64,000 bases of DNA from Catellatospora citrea (GTDB taxonomy: Bacteria > Actinomycetota > Actinomycetes > Mycobacteriales > Micromonosporaceae): positions 2,232,001 through 2,296,000 of the forward strand of contig NZ_RAPR01000001.1 in assembly GCF_003610235.1 (NCBI RefSeq), written 5' to 3'. Position 1 is the stretch's first letter. Every line of letters starts with the position of its first letter. Both the position numbers and the translations under genes were made by a program. The notes beneath the pieces were generated by a model. The model was not told where the DNA came from. It was given only the letters and a program-made list of their open reading frames with translations, and made no database searches. This document shows, one piece after another, positions 28,594-38,043 of the stretch.

Positions 28594-29373
28594 TCAGCGG
28601 CCGTTGAAGGAGCCCGAACCCGAGCCCGCGGCGGCCAGGCCACCGCCGGCCGGACGGTCCTCGCGGCCGATCTCGGCCTCCAGGCTCTGCCCGCGGCCTT
28701 CGAGGTCGCGCAGCTGGCTCTCCAGGTACGCCTTGAGGCGCGTGCGGTACTCCCGCTCGAACTGCTTGAGCGTGTCGATGTGCTGCTGCAGCGCGGTGCG
28801 CTTGGCGTCCAGGCCGCTGATCGCCTCCTGGTGGCGCTGGCGGGCGTCGCGCTCCAGGGCGTCGGCCTTCGCCCGGGCGTCCCGGGTGACCTCCTCGGCC
28901 TTGGAACGGGCCTCGGACAGCACCTTGTCGGCCTCGCGGCGCGCGTCGGACACGTGGTCGTCGGCGGTGCGCTGGGCCATCATCAGCACGCGCAGGGCCT
29001 GCTGCTCGCCCTCGGGGCCGGACATCGCCGCCGCGGCCGCCATGCCGCCGCCGCGCAGCTGCTCCAGCTCGTTCTGCATGGCGCGGGCGGCCTGCTCGGC
29101 TGCGGACTTGTCGCGCTGCATGCGGTCGAGCTGAGCCTTCATCTCGTTCAGCTCCGCCGCCAGACGCGGGTCGGGGCCGCCGGGGCCGACCGGACGGCCA
29201 CCGCCGCCGCGCTCGACCTGCATGCGCAGCTCGCTGTTCTCTTCGATCAAACGGGCGAGTTCGCGCTCGACCTCATCGAGGAAGGCGTCGACCTCCTCCT
29301 CGTCATACCCCCGCTTGCCGATCGGAGGCTTTTTAAAGGCGACGTTGTGCACGTCGGCCGGGGTGAGCGGCAT
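28594..29373 (-). CDS. divIVA: DivIVA/Wag31 polar growth protein
   Basis: Cytoplasmic coiled-coil scaffold that marks cell poles and septa and recruits wall synthesis in actinobacteria. The 259-residue protein has the family N-terminus [33 protein letters not shown], a Gly-rich break near 55-68, and a long coiled coil from about 70 to 240 ([23 protein letters not shown]). The tail is Gly/Ser-rich. GAGGAG lies 6-7 nt before the ATG. It closes the sepF-yggT-divIVA group downstream of ftsZ. Confidence 0.95.
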   Translation of the reverse strand: MPLTPADVHNVAFKKPPIGKRGYDEEEVDAFLDEVERELARLIEENSELRMQVERGGGGRPVGPGGPDPRLAAELNEMKAQLDRMQRDKSAAEQAARAMQNELEQLRGGGMAAAAAMSGPEGEQQALRVLMMAQRTADDHVSDARREADKVLSEARSKAEEVTRDARAKADALERDARQRHQEAISGLDAKRTALQQHIDTLKQFEREYRTRLKAYLESQLRDLEGRGQSLEAEIGREDRPAGGGLAAAGSGSGSFNGR

Positions 29374-29428
29374 CGAAACTCCTCGGGTCAGTCGCGGCCG
29401 CGTTGAGGAACCGGCCCGCGGGTGGGGG

Positions 29429-29725
29429 TCACCCGCGGATCAGTCCCCCGACGATAATCATCAGCACGTAAAGGATAATCAACAGGACGATGGAGCTCAG
29501 GTCGATGCTCACGGTACCAATGCGCAACGGTGGGATCACACGCCTCAACGCTTTGAGAGGCGGATCAGTGACGCTCCACACCACCTCGAGCGCGGCGGCC
29601 GACCCCCGCACCGGCTGCCAGCGCCGGCTGAACGAGAGCACGTAACCCATCACGAACCTGGCCAGAAGCACCAGGTAGAACACGTAGATCGCAACGTACG
29701 CGACCTGCAGCACAGGCGAAAACAC
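29429..29725 (-). CDS. YggT-family membrane protein
   Basis: A 98-residue protein with two hydrophobic stretches (about 5-30 and 72-95) around a conserved loop [28 protein letters not shown], diagnostic of YggT/YlmG. Family members sit near sepF and influence division or nucleoid distribution in other bacteria; the mechanism is unknown. It starts with GTG, 24 bp after sepF, and is probably on the same transcript. Confidence 0.9.
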   Translation of the reverse strand: MFSPVLQVAYVAIYVFYLVLLARFVMGYVLSFSRRWQPVRGSAAALEVVWSVTDPPLKALRRVIPPLRIGTVSIDLSSIVLLIILYVLMIIVGGLIRG

Positions 29726-29749
29726 GACAGTCGGAGTCCCTCGGTAGGA

Positions 29750-30514
29750 CTAACTCTGGTTGAGGTACCCGCCCTCGGCGATCTTGGCCTTGTCCTCGGC
29801 AGTGACCTGGACGTTGGCCGGTGAGAGCAGGAACACCCGGTTGGTGACGCGCTCGATCGTACCCCGCAACCCGAATGCGAGTCCCGCAGCGAAGTCAACC
29901 AGACGCTTGGCGTCCGCCTCGTCCATCTCCGTCAGGTTCATGATCACCGGCGTGCCGTCCCGGAACCGCTCCCCGATCTGCCGCGCCTCGTTGTACGTGG
30001 TGGGGTGCAGCGTGGTGATCTGCGGCCGCCGGTCGTCCTCGGCCGTCGCCGCCACCCGCTGCTGCGGCTGCACCTGGGGCGCCAGCGCCAGGTTGTCGCG
30101 CGTCGCGGTGGTGCTCGTCGCCGCCGCCGGCGCGGCGGTCAGCGGACGGGTGATCGGGCGGACCGTGGCCCGCTCGGCCCGCGCCGCCTCCAGGCGCGCC
30201 TCCACGTTCAGCCGGGTGGCCTCCGCCCGCGCCGACTCGCGCGCCGCCTCCAGGCGCGCCGAACCGCTGCGGTCGGCCGCCATCCGGGTACGCGGGACCG
30301 ACGGCGCCTCGTCGAGGTCGTCGTCGTCCTCGAAGTCGTCGTTGTACCGGCCCCCGTCACGCGAGTAGCGGTCATCCGCCCGGTCGCCGCGGCGACCCCC
30401 GCGGTCGCGGTAACCGGAGGAATACCCCTTGTCGTAGGCAGGCTCGTCGTACTCGTGCTCGTCATCGTCCTCGACCAGCCCGAGCCAGACACCCGCCTTC
30501 CGCAGTGCGCCCAT
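29750..30514 (-). CDS. sepF: Cell division protein SepF
   Basis: Membrane-associated FtsZ anchor of the actinobacterial divisome, 254 residues. The N-terminal amphipathic helix ([18 protein letters not shown]) is followed by a long Arg/Asp-rich, Ala-rich linker and a C-terminal SepF domain (about 160-250; [51 protein letters not shown]). The linker has two near-identical ARLEAAR repeats, matching a 20-bp DNA repeat around 30180 and 30240. GGAGGGG lies upstream of the ATG. It should bind the FtsZ C-terminal tail encoded nearby. Confidence 0.95.
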   Translation of the reverse strand: MGALRKAGVWLGLVEDDDEHEYDEPAYDKGYSSGYRDRGGRRGDRADDRYSRDGGRYNDDFEDDDDLDEAPSVPRTRMAADRSGSARLEAARESARAEATRLNVEARLEAARAERATVRPITRPLTAAPAAATSTTATRDNLALAPQVQPQQRVAATAEDDRRPQITTLHPTTYNEARQIGERFRDGTPVIMNLTEMDEADAKRLVDFAAGLAFGLRGTIERVTNRVFLLSPANVQVTAEDKAKIAEGGYLNQS

Positions 30515-30639
30515 TGCCGCGCCCCTCCGTCCGCCGTGCGGCACAAACCCCCGTGCCTGTGCCGCTCTCTCGCAGACACCAGCTTCTTTGTCAAAGCCCG
30601 CCACCAAGCCGGTGCCTGCTGCACTTCATCTTCACTCAC

Positions 30640-30666
30640 GTGGGTTAACCACACTCGTGTAATTTC
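30640..30666. promoter_or_regulatory. Palindromic site between yggS and sepF
   Basis: An imperfect palindrome centred on GGTTAACC, flanked by CACGAG/CTCACG-like arms, lies about 125-150 bp upstream of sepF in otherwise GC-rich DNA. It may be the sepF promoter or an operator; no clear -35/-10 pair is seen. Confidence 0.3.
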
Positions 30667-30682
30667 GGTGCCAGCCGCCAGG

Positions 30683-31423
30683 CTACCGCAGGGGTGGTCG
30701 CATTCCGAGCAATGCGCTGCCGATGCGCACATGTGTCGCGCCGCACGCCACGGCCTCGTCGAGATCGTCGCTCATGCCCGCGGAGACCACCGTCGCATCA
30801 GGATGTGCCGCCCGGATCAGCGCGGCGCACCGGGCCACCTCGGCGAAGGCGCGCTCGGGCGCCCAGTCCAGCGGGGCCACCGCCATGACGCCGCGCAACC
30901 GCAGCGCGGGCGACGCGGCGACGGCCTCCGCCACGCGCAGCAGTGCCCGATCAGGATCGTCGCCGACCGCCAGCGCGCCGCCCCGCTCGGCGTCACCGTC
31001 CACACTGAGCTGCACCAGCGCGTCGAGCGGCGCCGGCCGACCCGCGTCGGCCGCCCGGGCCGCCGCGGCCCCCAGGGCCGTCGCCAGCCGCACCGAGTCG
31101 ACCGAGTGCACCATCGCGGCGTAGGAGGCCACGGAACGGGCCTTGTTGCGCTGCAGCTGCCCGATGAAGTGCCAGCGCAGGTCCACCCCTGCCGCGGCCG
31201 TCTCCGCAGCCTTGGGGGCCGCCTCCTGGTCGCGGTTCTCCCCCACGTCAGCCACCCCGAGCGCGGCCAGGTGCAGCACGTCCGAGGCGGGGTAGGTCTT
31301 GGTCACCGCGATCAGGGTGATCTCGCTCGGCGCGCGCCCGGCCCGCGCGGCGGCCGCCGCGATGCGCTCGCGCACCGCCGCCAGGTTCGCCGCGATCTGC
31401 TCGCGCCGCTGCTGGTCAGTCAA
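30683..31423 (-). CDS. YggS-family PLP homeostasis protein
   Basis: A 246-residue fold-type III PLP-binding protein that carries PLP without known catalysis and keeps vitamin B6 and amino-acid pools balanced. The PLP lysine is K42 in LIAVTKTYP; GENRDQEA, WHFIGQLQRNKA, and SAGMSDDLDEAV with the closing GATHVRIGSALLG are all conserved. The TTG start has GGAGTGGA upstream. It lies between ftsZ and sepF, the usual ylmE position; its normal neighbour pgeF (ylmD) is missing here. Confidence 0.93.
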   Translation of the reverse strand: MTDQQRREQIAANLAAVRERIAAAAARAGRAPSEITLIAVTKTYPASDVLHLAALGVADVGENRDQEAAPKAAETAAAGVDLRWHFIGQLQRNKARSVASYAAMVHSVDSVRLATALGAAAARAADAGRPAPLDALVQLSVDGDAERGGALAVGDDPDRALLRVAEAVAASPALRLRGVMAVAPLDWAPERAFAEVARCAALIRAAHPDATVVSAGMSDDLDEAVACGATHVRIGSALLGMRPPLR

Positions 31424-31446
31424 GATCCACTCCAGGCAAGAAGAAA

Positions 31447-31482
31447 GCTCCGGTCACGCTGTTCTTACCGCATGACCGGAGC
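31447..31482 (-). terminator. Second hairpin between ftsZ and yggS
   Basis: Perfect 10-bp inverted repeat GCTCCGGTCA / TGACCGGAGC with a 16-nt loop. It lies between the larger ftsZ-proximal hairpin and yggS and would form on either strand. Confidence 0.5.
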
Positions 31483-31516
31483 CTTGCTCACGACGGGCAG
31501 GCTGCGCTGTCGACCG

Positions 31517-31585
31517 CGAAGATCGCTGTTTCGTGCCAAGATCTGCGGCCTGACCGCACCTTCCGACCCGAAACAGCGATCTTCG
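31517..31585 (-). repeat. 17-bp perfect inverted repeat after ftsZ
   Basis: CGAAGATCGCTGTTTCG at 31517-31533 pairs perfectly with 31569-31585, separated by 35 nt. The inner edge starts 2 bp after the ftsZ stop. As RNA it is a strong terminator-like stem; its length and sequence (less GC-rich than the genome) also fit a REP- or MITE-like intergenic element. Confidence 0.65.
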
Positions 31586-31587
31586 GA

Positions 31588-32697
31588 CTACGAGCCGTTC
31601 TTCAGGAAGTCCGGCACGTCGACGTCGTCGAAGAGGACCTTGCGCTGGGACTGGGTGGGCGGTGTGTTGGTCGGCGTCGGGTGGCGCAGGGTGGGCGCCT
31701 CCACCGGCGGGGTGACCTTGCGCGGGATCTCCACCGGCTTGTAGGACGGCGAGCCGCCGTCGAAGCCGGCCGCGATCACGGTCACCCGCACCTCGTCGCC
31801 GAGGGCGTCGTCGATCACCGCACCGAAGATGATGTTCGCGTCCGGGTGGGCCGCGTCGGTGACCAGCTGCGCCGCGTCGTTGATCTCGAACAGGCCCAGG
31901 TCGGAGCCGCCCGCGATGGACAGCAGCACGCCACGCGCGCCGTCCATGCTCTGCTCCAGCAACGGGCTGGAGATGGCGCGCTCGGCCGCCTCCACCGCAC
32001 GGTTGTCGCCGCGGGCGCTGCCGATGCCCATCAGCGCGCTGCCCGCGCCGCTCATGACGCTCTTGACGTCGGCGAAGTCGAGGTTGATCAGACCGGGCGT
32101 GGTGATCAGGTCGGTGATGCCCTGGACACCGGAGAGCAGCACCTGGTCGGCCTGGCGGAACGCGTCCATCATGGTGATGCCGCGGTCGCCCAGCGCCAGC
32201 AGCCGGTCGTTGGGGATCACGATGAGCGTGTCGCACTGGTTGCGCAGCTCCTCGATCCCGGACTCGGCCTGGACCTGGCGGCGCTTGCCCTCGAAGGAGA
32301 ACGGCCGGGTGACCACGCCGATGGTCAGCGCGCCCAGCTTGCGGGCGATGTTGGCGACCACGGGCGCGCCGCCGGTGCCGGTGCCGCCGCCCTCGCCGCA
32401 GGTCACGAAGACCATGTCGGCGCCCTTGAGCACCTCCTCGATCTCGTCGCGGTGGTCCTCGGCGGCGTTCTTGCCCACGTCGGGGTTGGCCCCGGCGCCC
32501 AGGCCCCGGGTCAGCTCCCGGCCCACGTCGAGCTTGACGTCGGCGTCGCTCATCAGCAGCGCCTGCGCGTCGGTGTTGATGGCGATGAACTCCACGCCCT
32601 TGAGGCCGACCTCGATCATGCGGTTGACGGCATTGACGCCACCGCCGCCGATGCCGACGACCTTGATGACCGCGAGGTAATTGTGCGGAGGTGTCAT
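31588..32697 (-). CDS. ftsZ: Cell division GTPase FtsZ
   Basis: Tubulin-like GTPase forming the Z ring, 369 residues. The N-terminus [18 protein letters not shown], the tubulin signature GGGTGTG near residue 105 and the T7 loop [11 protein letters not shown] are present. After a short linker the C-terminal conserved tail [10 protein letters not shown], which binds SepF in actinobacteria, is intact. The ATG at 32697 has AAGGAAGG upstream; an earlier in-frame start is not conserved. It has its own promoter region in the 285-bp gap after ftsQ and strong hairpins downstream. Confidence 0.98.
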   Translation of the reverse strand: MTPPHNYLAVIKVVGIGGGGVNAVNRMIEVGLKGVEFIAINTDAQALLMSDADVKLDVGRELTRGLGAGANPDVGKNAAEDHRDEIEEVLKGADMVFVTCGEGGGTGTGGAPVVANIARKLGALTIGVVTRPFSFEGKRRQVQAESGIEELRNQCDTLIVIPNDRLLALGDRGITMMDAFRQADQVLLSGVQGITDLITTPGLINLDFADVKSVMSGAGSALMGIGSARGDNRAVEAAERAISSPLLEQSMDGARGVLLSIAGGSDLGLFEINDAAQLVTDAAHPDANIIFGAVIDDALGDEVRVTVIAAGFDGGSPSYKPVEIPRKVTPPVEAPTLRHPTPTNTPPTQSQRKVLFDDVDVPDFLKNGS

Positions 32698-32822
32698 CGG
32701 ACCCTTCCTTCGAGGCTCTTGTGCCACAAGGGCGAGGGCTGCGCCCCCACCCGGCCTAGCTTGCCGCAACGGCGGAGGCGGACCTCCGGTCATTGCCGCT
32801 CCGGCAGCGGTTCGGGGCGGGA

Positions 32823-32859
32823 ACCCTAAACCTCTACTAGAGCCTTACGGTTATGTCAA
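32823..32859 (-). promoter_or_regulatory. ftsZ promoter region
   Basis: On the minus strand TTGACATAACC (TTGACA at 32854-32859) is followed at 17 bp by TAGAGG (32831-32836), and further on by TAGGGT (32823-32828). The TTGACATAAC...TAGAGGTTTAGGG arrangement closely resembles the conserved region upstream of ftsZ in other actinobacteria (recalled). Which -10 is used cannot be told; the leader is about 130 nt. Confidence 0.55.
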
Positions 32860-32982
32860 TCATTGTCTTGTACGGAAACGTAAGCGTCGGCACGCTGTGA
32901 TCCAAGGACCACTGCGGCGTGTCTCGTACTCCACTATGGAGACCTCGCGCACGCCACCGCGGGCGCGGGCCGCCCGGCGGGC

Positions 32983-33825
32983 TCAGCCGAGGGTCACGAC
33001 CTCCGGCACGCCGCTGACGTCGATGCGCTTGTCCGGCTTGGCCAGCAGGGCGTCCGCCACCTTCGCCTTCATCTCGCTCTCCTCAGCGTCGCCCCAGGTC
33101 ACGACCCGGTCCCCGGACATCTCCAGCCGGATCCGGGCCGGCCCCTCCACGACCAGCGTGGCCAGTTCGGACCGCAGCCGCTTGGTCAGCGACCGCAATA
33201 CCGTCAGCGCGGACTGGGTGGACACGTCCTGTGGACCCGGTGTGGCCAACTGCACCCGCACCACACCGGACGGAACGCTGGAGACCGTACGGTAGATCAC
33301 ACCATGATCATCGAAAAGATCGTACTTCTTTCCGTTGGGCACCGCGCCGACCGGCGTCCGCTCGACCACCTCGATGACGAGAGTGGACGGCCAGCTGCGG
33401 GTGACGGTGACCTCCCGGGCCGGGGGCAGCGCCGCCACCCGGGCGCGCACCGCCTCGGTGTCCACCCGGGCCAGCGGCGTGCCGTCGGCCACCGCCGCGG
33501 CCACCCGCACCTGGTCCGGTTCCAGGATCAGCACGCCGGACACCCAGACCTCGCGCACCCCGAGCACCGGGGAGACGAAGACCAGCCAGCCCAGCACGCC
33601 CACCACCGCCAGCGCGCCGGCGGCCAGGCCCAGCCGGGCGACCAGCAGCCGGCGGCGGCGCACCCGGCCCGCCCGGGACAGCGGGATCCGGGGACGCCGC
33701 ATGAACTGCCGGACCCACGGCGGGATGGCGTCGGTGCCGGCCCGCACGAGCCGCCAGCGCCGCCGCGATCCGTCGCCCGCGGCGGCGCCGGCGGCGTTGG
33801 TGTCGCGAGTCCGGCCCTCGGGCAT
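32983..33825 (-). CDS. ftsQ: Cell division protein FtsQ
   Basis: Bitopic divisome protein linking cytoplasmic and periplasmic-side components, 280 residues. A basic cytoplasmic part (about 1-58) precedes one membrane helix (about 60-84), a POTRA domain (about 85-155; VREVWVSG, VRVAAAVADGTPLARVDTEAVRARVAALP) and the FtsQ beta domain (SWPSTLVIEVVERTPVGAV). Its ATG shares a base with the murC stop (TGATG), so the two are translationally coupled. Confidence 0.93.
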   Translation of the reverse strand: MPEGRTRDTNAAGAAAGDGSRRRWRLVRAGTDAIPPWVRQFMRRPRIPLSRAGRVRRRRLLVARLGLAAGALAVVGVLGWLVFVSPVLGVREVWVSGVLILEPDQVRVAAAVADGTPLARVDTEAVRARVAALPPAREVTVTRSWPSTLVIEVVERTPVGAVPNGKKYDLFDDHGVIYRTVSSVPSGVVRVQLATPGPQDVSTQSALTVLRSLTKRLRSELATLVVEGPARIRLEMSGDRVVTWGDAEESEMKAKVADALLAKPDKRIDVSGVPEVVTLG

Positions 33826-35309
33826 CAGCCCAGCTCTCGTGCGTCCGGCGAGGCGTGACGGGCGACGTACCCGTTCGGGGAGACCGGCTCGGCGGGCTCC
33901 GCCAGGGCCGCCATGAGCTCGTCGCCCATCAGCGAGATCGGCGGCGCGCCCATGGTCACCACGACGTCGCCCTCGCGGGCCCGGCGGACCACCTCACCCG
34001 GCACGTCCTCCCAGGACGGCACGAAGATCTTCTGCTCCGGCGGCAGCGGGACGGCCGCGGTCAGCGCCACCCCGCCCTCACCGGGCTCGCGCACCTCGCC
34101 GGGGCCGAACACCTCCATGATCACGGCCTCGTCGGCGAGGCCGAGCGCGGTGGCCATCTCCTCCTGCAGGTCCCGGGTGCGGTACATGCGGTAGGGCTGG
34201 AACACCACCACCAGGCGGCCGTCCCCGGCCACCTCGCGCAGCGTGTGCAGGGCGGCGGTCATCGAGGTCGGGTGGTAGGCGTACTCGTCGTAGACGCGTA
34301 CGCCGTTGACGATGCCCTTGAGCTCGAAGCGGCGGCGCACGCCCGGGTGCGCGGCCAGACCCGCGGCCACCACCTCGGGGTCCACGCCCAGTTTGAGCGC
34401 GGTCAGCACGGCCGAGGCGCTGTTGAGGCCGAGGTGCCGACCGGGCACCGGCATGGAGAACTCGCCCAGCTCCTGCCCGTCCAGCGCGGCCAGGTAGCGC
34501 ACGCCCGCAGCGGTCGTGGTGATGTCGGTCAGCCGCAGGTCCGCGTCCGGCGACTCGCCGTACGTGAACACGGTGCGCCCCAGCTCGCGCAGCCGGGCCG
34601 TGACCCGCATCGCGCCCGGGTCGTCGGCGCAGGCCACCACGAAGCCGTCCGGCTCCACCAGCGTGCCGAACTCGACGAAGGCGTCCTCCAGGTTGGCCAG
34701 CGTGCCGTACGTGTTGAGGTGGTCCTCCTCCACGTTCGTGATGATCGACACGTGCGGCCGGTACAGCAGGAACGACCGGTCGCTCTCGTCGGCCTCGGCG
34801 ACGAAGAACTCCCCGGTGCCGTGGTGGGCGTTCGAGCCCACCTCGGAGATCTCGCCGCCGATCACGAAGGACGGGGCCAGCCCCGCCTGCTGCAGGATCA
34901 GGGTGATCATCGAGGTGGTGGTGGTCTTGCCGTGCGTGCCGGCCACCGCGATGGTGCGCCGCCCGGTCATCGACGCCGCCAGCGCCTCGGAGCGGTGCAG
35001 CACGCGCAGCCCGCGCCGGCGCGCCTCGGCCAGCTCGACGTGGTCGGCCGGGATCGCGGTCGAGTAGATGACCGTGTCGACGCCGTCCAGGTTCGACACG
35101 TCGTGGCTCATGTAGATGGTGCCGCCCAGCGCCCGCAGCGCCGCCAGCGCGGGCCACTCGCGCAGTTCCGAACCGGACACCGGCACGCCGCGGGTCAGCA
35201 GCAGGCGGGCCAGTCCGCTCATGCCGACGCCGCCGACGCCGATCATGTGTACCCGGCCCAGGTCCTCCGCGGTGAGCACACCCGCCGGGATCATCTCTGC
35301 CGTCTCCAC
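33825..35309 (-). CDS. murC: UDP-N-acetylmuramate-L-alanine ligase MurC
   Basis: Adds L-Ala to UDP-MurNAc in peptidoglycan precursor synthesis. The 494-residue protein has the Rossmann start VHMIGVGGVGMSGLA, the ATP loop GTHGKTTTTS at 124-133, NVEEDHLNTYG and the C-domain DEYAYHPTSM and VVFQPYRMYRTRDL. The GTG at 35309 is chosen because GGGAGG lies 6 nt upstream. It is 11 bp after murG and overlaps ftsQ. As usual for actinobacteria, no murB or ddl lies between murC and ftsQ. Confidence 0.97.
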   Translation of the reverse strand: METAEMIPAGVLTAEDLGRVHMIGVGGVGMSGLARLLLTRGVPVSGSELREWPALAALRALGGTIYMSHDVSNLDGVDTVIYSTAIPADHVELAEARRRGLRVLHRSEALAASMTGRRTIAVAGTHGKTTTTSMITLILQQAGLAPSFVIGGEISEVGSNAHHGTGEFFVAEADESDRSFLLYRPHVSIITNVEEDHLNTYGTLANLEDAFVEFGTLVEPDGFVVACADDPGAMRVTARLRELGRTVFTYGESPDADLRLTDITTTAAGVRYLAALDGQELGEFSMPVPGRHLGLNSASAVLTALKLGVDPEVVAAGLAAHPGVRRRFELKGIVNGVRVYDEYAYHPTSMTAALHTLREVAGDGRLVVVFQPYRMYRTRDLQEEMATALGLADEAVIMEVFGPGEVREPGEGGVALTAAVPLPPEQKIFVPSWEDVPGEVVRRAREGDVVVTMGAPPISLMGDELMAALAEPAEPVSPNGYVARHASPDARELG

Positions 35310-35320
35310 TGCACGCCTCC

Positions 35321-36451
35321 CTAGTTTCGCTTCGCCGTCGCCAGCGCGTTCAGCAGGAACGCCCGCAGTTGCTCGTCGCCGTCCCGCCGGCCGTACGCCG
35401 CGGCCGCGTAGCCCATCGTGGCCAGCCGGGCCGGGTCCGTGACCAGCGGCAGCACGTTCTGCTCGATCCACTGCGGGGTCAGCTCGGCGTCGTCCACGAT
35501 AAGTCCACCACCAGCCTCAACGACCGGGAGCGCGTTGCGCCGCTGCTCGCCGTTGCCGTACGGCAGCGGAACGTAGATCGCGGGCACCCCGAGCGCGGCG
35601 GTCTCCGCGCAGGTCATCGCGCCACCGCGGCACAGCGCCAGGTCGGCGGCGGCGTAGCCCAGCTCCATCTCGTTGATGAACTTGACCCGCACGTACGGCG
35701 CGGCCAGGTCGCTGGGCACGTCGAAGTCCTCGTTGCGGGCCCCGATCACGTGCAGCACCTGCACGCCCGCCGAGGTGAGCGCCTTCGCCGACGCCGCCAC
35801 GGCCAGGTTGATGGAGCGCGCGCCCTGCGACGCGCCGAACACGAACAGGGTCGGCCGGTGCGGGTCCAGCCCGAAGTGGGCACGGGCCCGCTCGCGCAGC
35901 GCCACCCGGTCCAGCGTGGTGATGGACTGGCGCAGCGGCACGCCGACCACGGTCGCGGCGCGCAGTGACTCGTCCTGGCGCGGCTGGTGCGGGAAGCCCA
36001 CCGCCACGTTCTCGGTGAAGCGCATGCCCAGCTTGTTGGCGACCCCGGCCGGCACGTTCACCTCGTGGATCACGATCGGCGTGTGCCGCCGCCACGCGGC
36101 GAGGTAGGCCGGGACGGAGACGTACCCGCCGAAGCCGACGACCGCGTCCGCCTCGACCTCGTCCATGACCGCGCGCGCCGCCTTGGTGGACCGGAACATC
36201 CGGTCCGGGGTGCGCAGCAGGTTCATGTTCACCGAGCGGGGCAGCTGGTATGCCGGGATGTGCCGCAGGTCGTAACCGGCCGCCGGGATCAGCTCCGTCT
36301 CCAGGCCGCGCGGCGTGCCCAGGCACGTGATGCGCACGTCCGGGTCGTGGCGGCGCAGACAGTCCGCGAACGCCAGCAGCGGGTAGATGTGCCCGCCGGT
36401 GCCTCCACCGGCCAGCACCACCGACCGCAACCGGCCGTCACCTGACACCAT
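35321..36451 (-). CDS. murG: UDP-GlcNAc transferase MurG
   Basis: GT28 glycosyltransferase that converts lipid I to lipid II at the inner membrane face, 376 residues. Conserved: VVLAGGGTGGHIYPLLA (loop 1), HEVNVPAGVANKL, FGASQGARSIN and the donor-site block CRGGAMTCAETAALGVPAIYVPLPYG followed by EQRRNA. The ATG at 36451 shares its A with the ftsW stop (TGATG) and has AGGAG 6 nt before it; a GTG one codon upstream is less likely. Confidence 0.97.
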   Translation of the reverse strand: MVSGDGRLRSVVLAGGGTGGHIYPLLAFADCLRRHDPDVRITCLGTPRGLETELIPAAGYDLRHIPAYQLPRSVNMNLLRTPDRMFRSTKAARAVMDEVEADAVVGFGGYVSVPAYLAAWRRHTPIVIHEVNVPAGVANKLGMRFTENVAVGFPHQPRQDESLRAATVVGVPLRQSITTLDRVALRERARAHFGLDPHRPTLFVFGASQGARSINLAVAASAKALTSAGVQVLHVIGARNEDFDVPSDLAAPYVRVKFINEMELGYAAADLALCRGGAMTCAETAALGVPAIYVPLPYGNGEQRRNALPVVEAGGGLIVDDAELTPQWIEQNVLPLVTDPARLATMGYAAAAYGRRDGDEQLRAFLLNALATAKRN

Positions 36452-37971
36452 CACCGTCTCCTCTCACCCGGACCACCTGCGTTGCCGGACCTGCCTGGCG
36501 ACCCGCCCGGACGGCGGTCCCCCGAAGACTGTCCACCGGCCCGCGTCGCCGGCTCCTTCGCCTGCGGTTCGCGCGCCTTGGCCACTCCCGCCGCCGCGGT
36601 CGGCGACGCCGCCGTGTCGGCGGGTCGCGCCGGCGACGGCAGGGGTGGCAACGGGGCCCACACTAGCTGGGCCCACTTCGGGGCCGGACGGGCATGCAGG
36701 GCTCGCGCCGCGTCCGGCTCCGCGCGGGCGAACGACGCCAGCATGCCGACCGCCGCCAGGGTCACCACGAGGGCCGTGCCGCCGTCGGAGATGAACGGCA
36801 GCGGCAGGCCGGTGATCGGCAGCAGCTTGACCACCCCGCCGATGTTGATGACGGCCTGCGCCACCAGCCACAGCGTCACCGCGCAGGCCGCCATCCGGCG
36901 GAACGGGTCGTTGACCCGGCGGGCGATGCGCAGCCCGGTGAAGGTCAGCACGGCGAACAGCGACAGCACCACCAGGCAGCCCACCACGCCCAGCTCCTCG
37001 GCGATGACCGCGAAGATGAAGTCGTTGTGCGCGCTGGGCAGCCAGTTCCACTTCAGGCTGCTCTTGCCCAGCCCGACCCCGAACCAGCCGCCGTCGGAGA
37101 TCGCCAGCAGCCCCTGCTTGGACTGGTAGCACGTGTCGTCGTTGGCGGTGCAGGTGATGACCTCGGCGTCGGACTGGAAGAACGCGCCGAACCGGTCCGA
37201 CCGGTAGCCGCCCAGGCCGGGCGCGACGATCAGCAGGGCGATGCCGGCCAGGCCGGTGCCGATCAGCATGCCGAAGTAGCGCATCGGCGTGCCGGCCGCC
37301 CAGAGCAGGCCGATGAACAGGATCAGCAGGCACAGCATGGTGCCCAGGTCGGTGTAGCCGACCAGCACGAACAGCAGTCCCACCAGCGGGAACAGCGGCG
37401 AGAACAGCTCGCGCAGGCGCACGATCGAGTTGCCCTTGCGGGTCAGCACGTCCGCGCCCCACAGCACCAGTGCGAACTTCGCCAGCTCGGACGGTTGCAG
37501 CTGGACCGGCCCGATGTACAGCCACAGCGTCTCGGAGTGGACGAAGCCGATTTGCGGCTTGGGCAGCACCTCGGAGGCGTGCAGCAGGGCGATGCCGTCC
37601 ATCAGCACCAGCAGCACGATCGACACGGTCAGCGCCACCGGGGCCATGGCCCGGAAGGTGCGCCGCGGCAGGCGCTGGCAGACCCAGAACGCGGCCAGAC
37701 CCACCACCGCGGCGATGACCTGCTGCGCGATGACCGCGAACGCGTTGCCGCTGGCGCTGTACGCCGCGACGCTGGTCGCCGAGTACACCATCGCCAGCCC
37801 GATCACCAGCAGCAGGCCGGCGCTGGCCAGCAGGAGGTAGTACGAGGCGAGCGGTCGCGACAGCAGCCCGCGCAGGGCGGCCAGCCAGGTGAACAGGTCC
37901 ACCCGCAGGGCGCGGGGAGCCGGCGTGCCCGCCTCGGCGGGCGGGGCTGCCGTACGGGCGTCACCGGTCAT
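36451..37971 (-). CDS. ftsW: Lipid II glycosyltransferase FtsW (SEDS family)
   Basis: Polytopic membrane glycosyltransferase of the division septum, 506 residues with about ten helices between 40 and 430. SEDS motifs are present: QPSELAKFALVLWGADVL, GLLAISDGGWFGVGLGKS, SAHNDFIFAVIAEELG and GLPLPFISDGGTALV. A charged tail of about 75 residues rich in Pro/Ala follows. It works with FtsI encoded upstream. The ATG has GGAG nearby. Confidence 0.96.
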   Translation of the reverse strand: MTGDARTAAPPAEAGTPAPRALRVDLFTWLAALRGLLSRPLASYYLLLASAGLLLVIGLAMVYSATSVAAYSASGNAFAVIAQQVIAAVVGLAAFWVCQRLPRRTFRAMAPVALTVSIVLLVLMDGIALLHASEVLPKPQIGFVHSETLWLYIGPVQLQPSELAKFALVLWGADVLTRKGNSIVRLRELFSPLFPLVGLLFVLVGYTDLGTMLCLLILFIGLLWAAGTPMRYFGMLIGTGLAGIALLIVAPGLGGYRSDRFGAFFQSDAEVITCTANDDTCYQSKQGLLAISDGGWFGVGLGKSSLKWNWLPSAHNDFIFAVIAEELGVVGCLVVLSLFAVLTFTGLRIARRVNDPFRRMAACAVTLWLVAQAVINIGGVVKLLPITGLPLPFISDGGTALVVTLAAVGMLASFARAEPDAARALHARPAPKWAQLVWAPLPPLPSPARPADTAASPTAAAGVAKAREPQAKEPATRAGGQSSGDRRPGGSPGRSGNAGGPGERRR

Positions 37972-38043
37972 CGAGAGGACTCCGATCTCGGCCGCTGCGG
38001 ACGGGGTGCTGTTCTGTTGTGCCGGGCGCGGGCGCGGGACGGG

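Noticed and set aside
32698..32793. N-terminal extension of FtsZ
   Set aside because: Pro/Gly-rich extension is not conserved and the ATG at 32697 has a good ribosome site.
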